Assembly: GCF_011369485.1 (NCBI RefSeq)
Contig: NZ_VXCA01000035.1
Location: 52,362 to 116,361 of the forward strand
DNA length: 64,000 nucleotides
Origin: Pseudomonas atagonensis
GTDB taxonomy: Bacteria > Pseudomonadota > Gammaproteobacteria > Pseudomonadales > Pseudomonadaceae
Direction: 5' to 3'
A program made the position numbers and the translations under genes. This document shows positions 34,049 to 42,040 of this stretch, piece after piece. Position 1 is the stretch's first letter. Each line of letters begins with the position of its first letter. The notes beneath the pieces are model-generated. The model made no database searches. It worked only from the letters and a program-made list of their open reading frames with translations, and had not been told where the DNA came from.

Positions 34049-34172
34049 TCAAGACTCCCGTTGGCAAAAGCGCTGATTGTCCGCATAAATGAGCTCGCGC
34101 AGAAGAGCCGACGCCGATTAATCTTCGTGCGACAATCGCCACTTGCCCGCAATCGTCCGCCAGGAGGCAGCC

Positions 34173-34580
34173 ATGCCCTATCGTCCCAACCCACGTCGCC
34201 CCTTGCCTGTCCAGCTTAGCGCGCTGCAATTGACCGGCAGCATTGCCCTGGGATTGTGGCTGGGCTTTCTCGCCATTGCGCTGACTTGCTGGTTGCTCTC
34301 GCGTTTTCTGTTCAATGAGCAACTGGCGCCCGTCGCGCAAGCGGTGCAGCAACTGGCCAATCCGCCAGCCGTGCAGCAGGTGCCGGACATTCCACCGCAA
34401 AGTCCGTTGTTTGATCAGTACGAAGAAAACCTGCGCAAGAACGAGCAGCAGGCTCGACTGGATCAGGCACGCGGCAACAGCCGTAATCAGTCGAACCCCA
34501 AATGTCAGTTCTGGCTGCAACAGGACCAGACCGCGCCGAGCGAGAAAAGCCGCGCCAATGTTTTGCAATTCTGCGATTGA
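34173..34580 (+). CDS. Conserved hypothetical single-pass membrane protein
   Basis: A 135-residue protein with a basic Pro-rich cytoplasmic N-terminus, one membrane segment (about 22-46, SIALGLWLGFLAIALTCWLL) and a Gln/Asn-rich, probably periplasmic, C-terminal part containing PKCQFWLQQDQTAPSEKS and a terminal Cys (QFCD). The two cysteines could form a disulfide. ATG 34173 is preceded by AGGAGG at 7-8 nt. It is separated from the Gre-like gene by only 2 nt, so the two are probably one operon. The function is unknown. Confidence 0.75.
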   Translation: MPYRPNPRRPLPVQLSALQLTGSIALGLWLGFLAIALTCWLLSRFLFNEQLAPVAQAVQQLANPPAVQQVPDIPPQSPLFDQYEENLRKNEQQARLDQARGNSRNQSNPKCQFWLQQDQTAPSEKSRANVLQFCD

Positions 34581-34582
34581 TC

Positions 34583-35065
34583 ATGAATAAACAGACTGTC
34601 CACCAATTGATTCTCGACAAATTGCGCGTCGACCTCGACATCGCCGAACGCGCCGCGCAGACCGCTTACGAAACCGCGACTCACGAAGAGAACATCGCCG
34701 AAAACAAATACGACACACTGGGACTTGAGGCGTCTTATCTGGCAGCCGGGCAAGCAAAACGCGTCGAGGAGATTCGTCAGTCACTGGCCCTGTGCCAGAA
34801 CCTTACGCTGCGCGCCTATGACGAAAACCGAGGAATAGAGATCGGTGCACTGCTCGGTCTGGAAGATGAGAAAGGTCGCGAGCAATGGCTGTTTCTGGCG
34901 CCGGATGCGGCAGGCTTGAAAGTCGACGTGGTCGGTCAGCCGATTACCGTCATCACCCCGCGCTCGCCACTGGGCAAAAGTTTGCTGGGCAAGTTCGAGG
35001 GCGATGAGGTGGAAATTCTGGTGGCGGGTACTCGGCAACAGTTTGCTGTCACCGAGGTGCTCTGA
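34583..35065 (+). CDS. GreA/GreB-like transcription elongation factor family protein
   Basis: A 160-residue protein with an N-terminal helical hairpin (about 1-75) and a C-terminal FKBP-like domain in which SPLGKSLLGKFEGDEVEI (about 135-152) is the diagnostic Gre segment. The acidic tip typical of catalytic GreA/B (DLSENAEY) is changed to HEENIAENKYDTLG, so RNA polymerase cleavage activity may differ; it could be a secondary-channel regulator like Rnk or TraR. A canonical GreB is encoded separately at 50863. ATG 34583 follows the upstream stop by 2 nt. Confidence 0.78.
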   Translation: MNKQTVHQLILDKLRVDLDIAERAAQTAYETATHEENIAENKYDTLGLEASYLAAGQAKRVEEIRQSLALCQNLTLRAYDENRGIEIGALLGLEDEKGREQWLFLAPDAAGLKVDVVGQPITVITPRSPLGKSLLGKFEGDEVEILVAGTRQQFAVTEVL

Positions 35066-35074
35066 AACAACGGA

Positions 35075-36049
35075 TCAGTGAACCGGCAGTTCGACGCCGT
35101 CGAACAACTCTTCCAGTTCCTGCTTGTTGTGGCACTGAATGGCTTTGGCCATGACTTCGCGGGTCAGGTGCGGGGCAAACTTCTCGATGAAATCGCACAT
35201 GAAACCGCGCAGGAAAGTGCCGCGACGGAAACCGATCTTGGTGATGCTCGACTCGAACAGTTCGCTGGCATCAAGTACGACCAGGTCGCTGTCGAGTTTG
35301 GTATCGACGGCCATTTTCGCCACGATACCCACACCCAGACCCAGACGCACGTAGGTTTTGATCACGTCGGCGTCAGCGGCGGTGAACACCACTTTCGGCG
35401 TCAGGCCACGATGGCTGAAGGCTTCGTCGAGTTTCGAACGGCCGGTGAAACCGAACACGTAGGTCACGATCGGGTATTCGGCCAAGGCTTCGAGGGTCAG
35501 CTTCGGCAGCTTGGTCAGGGGGTGGCCTTGCGGCACGACCACGCAACGGTTCCAGCGGTAGCACGGCATCATCACCAGGTCACCGAACAACTCCAGCGCT
35601 TCGGTGGCAATGGCGAAATCGACGGTGCCGTCAGCAGCCATTTCGGCGATCTGCATCGGCGAGCCCTGATGCATGTGCAGCGCCACGTCCGGGTATTGCT
35701 TGATGAAGTTGCTGATCACCGGCGGCAGCGCATAACGTGCCTGGGTATGGGTGGTGGCGATCGACAGGGTGCCTTTCTTCTCGTTGGAGAATTCCTGGGC
35801 GATCTGCTTGATGCTTTCAACCTTGCGCAGAATCTCACCGGCGGTGGTGATGATGCGCTCGCCGGCCGGGGTGACGCGGGTCAGGTGTTTGCCGCTGCGG
35901 GCAAACACTTCGACGCCGAGTTCGTCTTCCAGCAGACGGATTTGCTTACTGATGCCCGGTTGCGAGGTGTAAAGGCTTTGGGCTGTAGCGGAAACGTTGA
36001 GGTCGTGGTGCGCCACTTCCCAGATGTAGCGCAATTGTTGAAGCTTCAT
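35075..36049 (-). CDS. cysB: CysB, LysR-type regulator of cysteine biosynthesis
   Basis: A 324-residue LysR regulator that activates sulfate assimilation and cysteine biosynthesis genes in response to N-acetylserine. The N-terminus MKLQQLRYIWEVAHHDLNVS, HTH TAQSLYTSQPGISKQIRLLE and sulfate/N-acetylserine-contact regions (TTHTQARYALP, PQGHPL, TYVFGFTGRS) are those of CysB. The length matches. Its convergent neighbour is the Gre-like gene, with 9 bp between the stops. Confidence 0.96.
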   Translation of the reverse strand: MKLQQLRYIWEVAHHDLNVSATAQSLYTSQPGISKQIRLLEDELGVEVFARSGKHLTRVTPAGERIITTAGEILRKVESIKQIAQEFSNEKKGTLSIATTHTQARYALPPVISNFIKQYPDVALHMHQGSPMQIAEMAADGTVDFAIATEALELFGDLVMMPCYRWNRCVVVPQGHPLTKLPKLTLEALAEYPIVTYVFGFTGRSKLDEAFSHRGLTPKVVFTAADADVIKTYVRLGLGVGIVAKMAVDTKLDSDLVVLDASELFESSITKIGFRRGTFLRGFMCDFIEKFAPHLTREVMAKAIQCHNKQELEELFDGVELPVH

Positions 36050-36162
36050 ATGAATCCCTCAAAGCAGGTAGACGCCACGGGCATCAGCGACGGTATATAA
36101 CTATATTAATGGTTTGAAGAATAAATCTAGAACTTTTTTATCAAAGTGCCATTATTCTTGCT

Positions 36163-36666
36163 TCAGCGATCCTCCCGCCGCCGCCGCTCCACCAGAGGCA
36201 CCAGATAGACCGGCACCTTGGCCAGTTGAAGCACTCGAGCCGCCGTGCGCCCCAATGGGGTTTCGGCCCCAACGCCGTGGCTGTGGCTACCTACGATCAG
36301 CAAATCGACCGAGAGTTTCTGCACCTGGTCGAGAATCACCTGCGACGGATCGCCCTGCAGCACGCGCACCGCGCGAATGCGCTGCAGATCCTGCTCGCCC
36401 TCGTCTCCCAGTTCTTCGCGAAAACTCTCCAGCACCCGCTGCTCGATATTGGCGATGACTGTTTTCAGACCCTCGCTGTGAAATTCGTTCAATGCCTGCT
36501 CGTCGAGATAACTCTGCAACACCGACTCGGCAAACAGCCCCATCGGCTCCACCGCGTGCACCACGTACAAGTCGGCATTGAACGTTCGCGCCAACGCCAG
36601 AGCGTGCTGCATCACTAACGGTGCGTACAGACCGAGGTCAGTGGCATACAGCATCGAACGAATCAT
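36163..36666 (-). CDS. Universal stress protein family protein
   Basis: A 167-residue single UspA domain. N-terminal MIRSMLYATDLGLYAPLVMQ carries the conserved Asp of the nucleotide pocket. The C-terminal ATP-binding signature is LLIVGSHSHGVGAETPLGRT (G-x2-G-x9-G-S/T-like), followed by VPVYLVPL. It may bind ATP; the role is stress-related by family only. ATG 36666 has AGGAGG 4 nt upstream. It is upstream of cysB on the same strand, with a 113-bp gap holding an A+T-rich promoter-like stretch. Confidence 0.87.
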   Translation of the reverse strand: MIRSMLYATDLGLYAPLVMQHALALARTFNADLYVVHAVEPMGLFAESVLQSYLDEQALNEFHSEGLKTVIANIEQRVLESFREELGDEGEQDLQRIRAVRVLQGDPSQVILDQVQKLSVDLLIVGSHSHGVGAETPLGRTAARVLQLAKVPVYLVPLVERRRREDR

Positions 36667-36763
36667 ATGACCTCCTCGCAAGCCAACATGGCGGAGATTT
36701 GATTCAGCTTAGCAGTGCCTTGGCGAGTACGACGTGCGACGCAACGTCTTGAAGCACAGGGAT

Positions 36764-37669
36764 TTAGATCGACGGTTCGTTACTGATGCCGTGGGGCACA
36801 TGGCCGGTGGCGACGACGTCGCGGGCGAGTTCGCAATGACCGGCCTGATCGTCGAAGAACACGTCGGCGGCAAAGGCTTCGAGGAAGGCCGACTTGGTCA
36901 ACCCGCCGAGGAACAGCGACTCATCAAGACGGATGTCCCACTCGCGCAATGTGCGGATCACCCGCTCATGGGCCGGCGCCGAACGTGCCGTGACCAGCGC
37001 TGTGCGGATCGGGCAGTCGTCGTCGGGAAACTCGCGCTGCAACAGATTGAGCGCCGCCAGAAAGCCCTTGAACGGCCCGCCGCGCAAGGGCTCGCGCGCC
37101 GATTCGCGCTCCTTGGCCTGAAACGCTTCCAGGCCGCCGGACTGATAAATGCGCTCCGACTCGTCGGAAAAAATCACCGCGTCACCGTCGAAGGCGATGC
37201 GCAATTCATCGCTGGCCGCACGACTGGCGCCGCCCGACAGAATCGTCGCAGCGGCGAAACCGGCCTCCAGCGCCGCACGCACATCTTCGGCATGGGTAGA
37301 AAGAAACAGGTCACAACCGAACGCTTTGAGATACGGATAAGGACTGCGCCCGCCAACAAACGCCGCACGGGAAATCGCCAGACCGTAGTGATGAATCGAG
37401 TTGAAAACGCGCAGACCGGTGTCGGCACTGTTGCGCGACACCAGAATCACCTCGACCCGCGCGCGACCGAGACGACTGTTCAGGCTCAAGAGTTTTTCCA
37501 CCAGCGGAAAGGCATCGCCGGGCGCGAGAATTTCGTCTTCGTGTTCGATCTGATATTGCCGATAGGCTTCGACGCCGCTCGACAGGTAAACCTTGTGGCT
37601 CTCGCTCAGGTCGAACAACGCACGCGACGAAATCGCCAGCACCAGTTTGTCATCGATGTTCTTGGCCAT
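36764..37669 (-). CDS. Cytosolic 5'-nucleotidase (5_nucleotid family)
   Basis: A 301-residue protein like the bacterial relatives of eukaryotic cytosolic 5'-nucleotidase 1A/1B. Family segments are LVLAISSRALFDLSES, VILVSRNSADTGLRVFNSI, LFLSTHAEDVRAALEAGFAA, IAFDGDAVIFSDESERI (HAD-like Asp motif) and the C-terminal FFDDQAGHCELA. It probably dephosphorylates nucleoside monophosphates in the cytosol. It is upstream of the USP gene on the same strand with a gap of about 100 bp. Confidence 0.85.
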   Translation of the reverse strand: MAKNIDDKLVLAISSRALFDLSESHKVYLSSGVEAYRQYQIEHEDEILAPGDAFPLVEKLLSLNSRLGRARVEVILVSRNSADTGLRVFNSIHHYGLAISRAAFVGGRSPYPYLKAFGCDLFLSTHAEDVRAALEAGFAAATILSGGASRAASDELRIAFDGDAVIFSDESERIYQSGGLEAFQAKERESAREPLRGGPFKGFLAALNLLQREFPDDDCPIRTALVTARSAPAHERVIRTLREWDIRLDESLFLGGLTKSAFLEAFAADVFFDDQAGHCELARDVVATGHVPHGISNEPSI

Positions 37670-37690
37670 GCCTTCCCCCGGATTGACCGA

Positions 37691-38647
37691 TCAGCGATTG
37701 CGTCGGTCGATAAAACACAGATTGCGATACAGCGCTTCGATACGCGGCAATTCACACCCCGCCGCTTTGGCTGCGGCCAGGGGCCGGGCGTAAATCGCCT
37801 CAAGTTCAAGCGGCCGCTTGTGCAGAAAATCGTGGTACATGCTCGGCCAGTAATCGGGCATCTTTTCGGTCATCTGGAATAGAAAACCGGCGTAACCCGG
37901 CGGCATGTCGTGACCGCAGGCCTTGGCGCCCTGCACCACTTCCGCCATCAGTGCCTGAATCAACACGCGGCTGTCAGGGTCGGCCATCAGCGGCGTGGTG
38001 CCGGCATTGAGCAAAACCGAGAGTCCGTTGTAAGGAATATTCCAGACCAGTTTCTGCCAGCGCGCCTGATGCAGATTGGGCATCGCCTGGGAGTCCAGAC
38101 CAGCGCGGCGAAACAGCTCCGAGCCTGCCTCGACGATCGCCATGCGTGCGGCATCGTCGATGGCCGGGCCGCTGTGATAACCCACGTTGACCGCCCCCAG
38201 CGCCTGATGGATGATCTGCCCGGGCCCGTCGCGATGCACGCAGATCAGGCACAGACCACCGAGCAGATGCAGGGAGTCGGGGAGTAACGCACGCAAACTG
38301 TCTTCGACGTCCAGACCGTTTTGCAGCAACAGCACTTTTGCATCCGCTTTGGCCGCTTGAATGATCGCCGGCGCCAGATCGGCGTTACTGGTGGTTTTGG
38401 CACCGACCAGCAGCCAGTCACACTTGGGCATGTCTTCGGCCGCAGAATAAGCCTGCGCAGGGTTTAGCGTCAGTTGGCCATGCACCGCGCTGTTCACCTG
38501 CAAACCTCGTTCGGCCACGGCAGAAAACTCGCTGCGCAGCAAAAAGTGCACGTCGAATCCGGCCCGCGCCAGCATCACCCCGTAGAAACCACCAATCGCG
38601 CCGGTGCCGATAATCCCCACCACCGGTTTGTTCACTGCCCCCATCAT
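37691..38647 (-). CDS. Ketopantoate reductase (PanE/ApbA) family protein
   Basis: A 318-residue NADPH-dependent reductase. The N-terminal dinucleotide-binding motif is GIIGTGAIGGFYGVMLARAG (about 10-29), and KTTSNADL and LLLQNGLDVED are the cofactor and substrate segments. The catalytic Lys lies in RWQKLVWNIPYNGLSVLLN, with the C-terminal substrate Ser region SMYHDFLHKRPLELEAI. It may be PanE (pantothenate pathway) or one of the paralogs of broader 2-oxo acid specificity. The start overlaps the stop of the thioredoxin-like gene (ATGA), with GGAG upstream. Confidence 0.85.
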   Translation of the reverse strand: MMGAVNKPVVGIIGTGAIGGFYGVMLARAGFDVHFLLRSEFSAVAERGLQVNSAVHGQLTLNPAQAYSAAEDMPKCDWLLVGAKTTSNADLAPAIIQAAKADAKVLLLQNGLDVEDSLRALLPDSLHLLGGLCLICVHRDGPGQIIHQALGAVNVGYHSGPAIDDAARMAIVEAGSELFRRAGLDSQAMPNLHQARWQKLVWNIPYNGLSVLLNAGTTPLMADPDSRVLIQALMAEVVQGAKACGHDMPPGYAGFLFQMTEKMPDYWPSMYHDFLHKRPLELEAIYARPLAAAKAAGCELPRIEALYRNLCFIDRRNR

Positions 38648-39030
38648 GGCAACTCCTCTGCAATTCGACCCAGTGCCTGCGTCAGCGCCGCGTTGAGCGC
38701 GTCAGCCGTCAGGCGCGTGTGCAATGCCCCAAAGAACTCACCGTCGCGCACGACAAACAGCGCCGGCAAATGAAAGACCTGATAACGCTCCACCAACCCG
38801 CCGTTGTTACCGGCATCGATCCAGCACAATCGGTCGATCGCCAGATCGAATCCAGGCAGTACCTCACGGGCGAACCGGCAACTGGCGCAGCCGACGCTGG
38901 TGAATATCACCAGGGAAACGCCGCTCATCGCCAGCAGCCGTTGGTCGGCGTCGAAATCGGTCAGTTCGGATTCGACCACTATACTGGGGGAAACAATGTC
39001 AAATGGCCGACACAGGGAGTCTGTGCTCAT
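38644..39030 (-). CDS. Thioredoxin-like protein
   Basis: A 128-residue thioredoxin-fold protein. The active-site region SLVIFTSVGCASCRFAREVLP carries a C-x2-C (CASC), and VERYQVFHLPALFVVRDGEF contains the cis-Pro loop. No signal peptide, so cytoplasmic. ATG 39030 overlaps, in opposite orientation, the start of the PilZ gene (ATG 39029), so transcripts must run divergently through each other's leaders. The stop overlaps the start of the PanE-like gene. It probably acts as a small disulfide reductase, substrate unknown. Confidence 0.8.
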   Translation of the reverse strand: MSTDSLCRPFDIVSPSIVVESELTDFDADQRLLAMSGVSLVIFTSVGCASCRFAREVLPGFDLAIDRLCWIDAGNNGGLVERYQVFHLPALFVVRDGEFFGALHTRLTADALNAALTQALGRIAEELP

Positions 39031-39472
39031 GGGACGTTTCATTCCTCATCCGGACGAGGTGCCGGTTGAATTAACCTTGCTCAAACCTGAGTGTATTTCC
39101 AGGCAACAACTGCACACTATCAGCCTCGGCGGCATCGCTTGCAATTACCACCGCGCCTGGCGACACGGCACGGCGCTGCAGGTGCGCATGCCGACACTCA
39201 ATGCCGACATCTGCTATCCGGGCTATGTCGCCTGGTGCCTGCGGCGCAAAAAAGGCTATCTGGTGGGGATCGCGTTTACCGATGAGCAGACGCTGTTCAG
39301 CGCGCGAATGGGTGAGCAGGTGTGTCAGATCGAGCGGTTTTGCCGGATGAACGACCCCCACGATGACCTTCAGGATATTCAGGCGCTGGCCCTGCAATGG
39401 GTCGAACAACACGCCGACGAGTTCTCCCACGACAGCGTCAGCAAGGCTTTTGCCCAGCCAGTACTGGATTAA
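39029..39472 (+). CDS. PilZ-domain protein with degenerate c-di-GMP motif
   Basis: A 147-residue single PilZ-like domain: HTISLGGIACNYHRAW resembles the (D/N)-x-S-x-x-G motif with a substituted first residue, and GYVAWCLRRKKGYLVGIAFTDE is the typical later strand pair (WxxxxxxxxxGIxF). The RxxxR element needed for c-di-GMP is not evident at the N-terminus (MGRFIPHPDEVPVEL). It may be a PilZ-type partner that does not bind c-di-GMP. GGGAG lies upstream of ATG 39029. Confidence 0.78.
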   Translation: MGRFIPHPDEVPVELTLLKPECISRQQLHTISLGGIACNYHRAWRHGTALQVRMPTLNADICYPGYVAWCLRRKKGYLVGIAFTDEQTLFSARMGEQVCQIERFCRMNDPHDDLQDIQALALQWVEQHADEFSHDSVSKAFAQPVLD

Positions 39473-39602
39473 AGCGGCGTTTGCCCATTGTCGAGCAGGC
39501 GCGTAACGCGCTAAGGTTCCGCTCCCCGACGCGCTTAAATCTGCTGTGCTCCGCCGCGCGGGGATCGCTGGCGGCCGGCACCCGTGACCTGACGAGTAAA
39601 CG

Positions 39603-40679
39603 ATGGCTGATTTACCGATCAACGACCTAAACGTCGCCTCTAACGAGACCCTGATCACTCCCGATCAGCTCAAGCGTGATATCCCTTTGAGCGACGCTGC
39701 CCTGCGCACCGTCACCAAGGGCCGCGAAGTCATTCGCAACATTCTTGATGGCACCGACCACCGTCTGTTCGTAGTGATCGGCCCGTGCTCGATCCACGAC
39801 ATCAAGGCTGCCCACGAATACGCCGACCGCCTGAAGGTACTGGCGGCGGAAGTCTCCGATACCCTGTATCTGGTCATGCGTGTGTATTTCGAGAAGCCGC
39901 GCACCACCGTCGGCTGGAAAGGCCTGATCAACGATCCGTATCTGGATGACTCGTTCAAGATTCAGGACGGTCTGCACATCGGTCGTCAGTTGCTGCTGGA
40001 TCTGGCCGAAAAAGGCCTGCCAACCGCCACCGAAGCCCTCGACCCGATCTCCCCGCAGTACCTGCAGGACCTGATCAGCTGGTCGGCCATCGGCGCGCGT
40101 ACCACCGAATCCCAGACTCACCGTGAAATGGCTTCGGGCCTGTCCTCGGCTGTGGGCTTCAAGAACGGCACCGATGGCGGCCTGACCGTCGCGATCAACG
40201 CCTTGCAGTCGGTCTCCAGCCCGCACCGTTTCCTCGGTATCAACCAGGAAGGTGGCGTGTCGATCGTCACCACCAAAGGCAACGCCTACGGCCACGTGGT
40301 GCTGCGCGGTGGCAACGGCAAGCCAAACTACGATTCGGTCAGCGTTGCCCTGTGCGAGCAGGCGCTGAACAAAGCGAAGATCAAGCCGAACATCATGGTC
40401 GATTGCAGCCACGCCAACTCCAACAAGGATCCGGCCCTGCAACCGCTGGTGATGGAAAACGTCGCCAACCAGATCCTCGAAGGCAACCAATCGATCATCG
40501 GCCTGATGGTCGAGAGTCATTTGAACTGGGGCTGCCAGGCGATTCCGAAAGACCTCGCCGACCTGCAATACGGCGTGTCGATCACCGATGCCTGCATCGA
40601 TTGGTCCGCCACCGAGAACACCCTGCGCAGCATGCACGCCAAACTCAAGGACGTGCTGCCGAAGCGTCAGCGCAGCTGA
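39603..40679 (+). CDS. 3-deoxy-7-phosphoheptulonate synthase, class I
   Basis: A 358-residue type I DAHP synthase (AroF/G/H family). Signatures are VVIGPCSIHD (metal Cys), MRVYFEKPRTTVGWKGLINDP, TEALDPISPQYLQDLISWSAIGART broken over two segments, ASGLSSAVGFKNGTDG, VVLRGGNGKPNY, IMVDCSHANSNKD and GVSITDACIDW. By position (near cysB in P. aeruginosa) it corresponds to the feedback-regulated isozyme; whether Phe, Tyr or Trp inhibits it cannot be read reliably. A strong terminator follows. Confidence 0.95.
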   Translation: MADLPINDLNVASNETLITPDQLKRDIPLSDAALRTVTKGREVIRNILDGTDHRLFVVIGPCSIHDIKAAHEYADRLKVLAAEVSDTLYLVMRVYFEKPRTTVGWKGLINDPYLDDSFKIQDGLHIGRQLLLDLAEKGLPTATEALDPISPQYLQDLISWSAIGARTTESQTHREMASGLSSAVGFKNGTDGGLTVAINALQSVSSPHRFLGINQEGGVSIVTTKGNAYGHVVLRGGNGKPNYDSVSVALCEQALNKAKIKPNIMVDCSHANSNKDPALQPLVMENVANQILEGNQSIIGLMVESHLNWGCQAIPKDLADLQYGVSITDACIDWSATENTLRSMHAKLKDVLPKRQRS

Positions 40680-40698
40680 TCGGCGTTTCGCAGGCATA

Positions 40699-40729
40699 AA
40701 AAAACGCCGGGCATTGCCCGGCGTTTTTG
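40699..40729. terminator. Bidirectional terminator between the DAHP synthase gene and the GNAT gene
   Basis: A perfect GC-rich stem, AACGCCGGGC and GCCCGGCGTT, with loop ATT, has an A-run on the left and TTTTT on the right. It lies between convergent genes. Confidence 0.92.
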
Positions 40730-40743
40730 TGTGTGCAGTTTTT

Positions 40744-41025
40744 TCAGATCTTCGCGGCGCGCCGTTGGTGGCGCTCCATGTAGCGCTCGACGTAGGAGCA
40801 CGACGGAATCACCGTGTAGCCCATTTCTTCGGCGTATTGCAGCGCGCTTTCAGTCAGCGCTGCGGCAATGCCACGCCCGCGCAGGGCATTGGGCACAAAC
40901 GTGCGATAGATATCCAGGGTCTGTTTTCCCAGATCCATATAGGTCAGGTAGGCACGATGACCGTCCACACTGGTCTCGAACTGATGACCAGCCTGGTCAT
41001 GGTGGATGGACAACGCCTCGCTCAT
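40744..41025 (-). CDS. Small GNAT-family N-acetyltransferase (YjdJ-like)
   Basis: A 93-residue acetyltransferase of the short Gcn5-related class (Acetyltransf_CG). The acetyl-CoA pyrophosphate loop is VPNALRGRGIAAALTESAL (about 45-63), and the later VIPSCSYVERYMERH is typical. The acceptor substrate is unknown. ATG 41025 has AGGAG 5 nt upstream; the open frame extends further without support. Confidence 0.87.
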   Translation of the reverse strand: MSEALSIHHDQAGHQFETSVDGHRAYLTYMDLGKQTLDIYRTFVPNALRGRGIAAALTESALQYAEEMGYTVIPSCSYVERYMERHQRRAAKI

Positions 41026-41662
41026 CACTACTCCTCGCGGGTCTTGAATTCTGACCCCTACCTTACCGATGTTTTTCCGGCGAAGGAACATCTACGCCAC
41101 CCCGTGCCTGCTGGACACCGAGAAGAGCCACACCGATCTCGCGTAACCGAGCACCTGATAAATAGTAGGCACCATTGGCAAAAATGCTCAAGGTGCGCTC
41201 GTCATCAGACGGGTTGGCGGCGGTGGCTCCGTTGGACGCAGGGGTGGCTTGGGAGATTATCTTCCCCGGCCGGTCACCTGAACATTGCCGGATGTTGAGA
41301 CTTAAGACGTGCGACTTTGTTTAAAGTCACCTCAAGAGGGACAAAGATAGGTGACGCATCACGCAAAATCGCAACGAAAGTATGGACGAATTGATATAGG
41401 CAGACTTTAGCCATTGCCTGCAAAACAGCACGTGACAACGGGAACTTTTTCTCAATAACTCGCTCTGCGCGGGGCTTGCAGCTGGATATTTTTTAAACAG
41501 TGCAGTTAAAAGTTGCTCGAAAAAGAATCAACGCCTACAATTTTTTTTGCTTCTTGCCTTACGTCAGTTTACTTACTACAAGTAATGGGTAGTATGTACG
41601 CCGGCTATTTCCTCAATCGGAGGAGACAGCCACTTAATTGAAAGTCCTTGAAGGGGAACACG
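41026..41662. other. Long intergenic region upstream of oprI
   Basis: About 640 bp with no supportable gene on either strand. The first part holds the GNAT promoter. The right third is A+T-rich (41440-41560, runs of T) and should include the very strong oprI promoter and 5' UTR. No well-formed hairpin with a T-run was seen. A small RNA cannot be excluded by eye. Confidence 0.4.
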
Positions 41663-41914
41663 ATGAACAACGTTCTGAAATTCTCTGCTCTGGCTCTGGC
41701 CGCAGTTCTGGCTACCGGTTGCAGCAGCGCATCGAAAGAAACCGAAGCACGTCTGACCGCTACTGAAGACGCAGCTGCTCGCTCCCAGGCTCGTGCAGAC
41801 GAAGCTTACCGTAAAGCTGATGAAGCTCTGGCTGCTGCTCAAAAAGCACAACAGACTGCTGACGAAGCTAACGAGCGTGCTCTGCGCATGCTGGACAAAG
41901 CTAGCCGCAAGTAA
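41663..41914 (+). CDS. oprI: Major outer-membrane lipoprotein OprI (Lpp-like)
   Basis: An 83-residue lipoprotein precursor. The signal peptide is MNNVLKFSALALAAVLATGC with lipobox LATGC (Cys20). The mature part is an all-helical coiled coil of Ala-rich heptads (about 24-83) and ends in Lys (DKASRK), which may be the residue linked to peptidoglycan as in Lpp. It tethers the outer membrane to the murein. GGGGAA lies before ATG 41663. Codons are strongly biased to CTG, GCT and CGT, fitting very high expression. Confidence 0.97.
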   Translation: MNNVLKFSALALAAVLATGCSSASKETEARLTATEDAAARSQARADEAYRKADEALAAAQKAQQTADEANERALRMLDKASRK

Positions 41915-41937
41915 TAATCCCTCGGGATTGTTATCAA

Positions 41938-41967
41938 GCCGACCCGTTTTTCGGGTCGGCTTTTTTG
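41938..41967 (+). terminator. Rho-independent terminator of oprI
   Basis: GCCGACCCG and CGGGTCGGC form a 9-bp stem around a TTTTT loop and are followed by TTTTTT. Confidence 0.93.
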
Positions 41968-41990
41968 TGCCCGGAGTTTTTGTCCGGGCA

Positions 41991-42027
41991 CAAAAAAACC
42001 CGCCGGCGCGCGAGGCGTCGGCGGGTT
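41991..42027 (-). terminator. Terminator of the L,D-transpeptidase gene
   Basis: On the minus strand, AACCCGCCGACGCC pairs with GGCGGGTT, followed by TTTTTTT. It lies just beyond the minus-strand gene ending at 42041. Confidence 0.82.
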
Positions 42028-42040
42028 CTGGATCAGCCTG

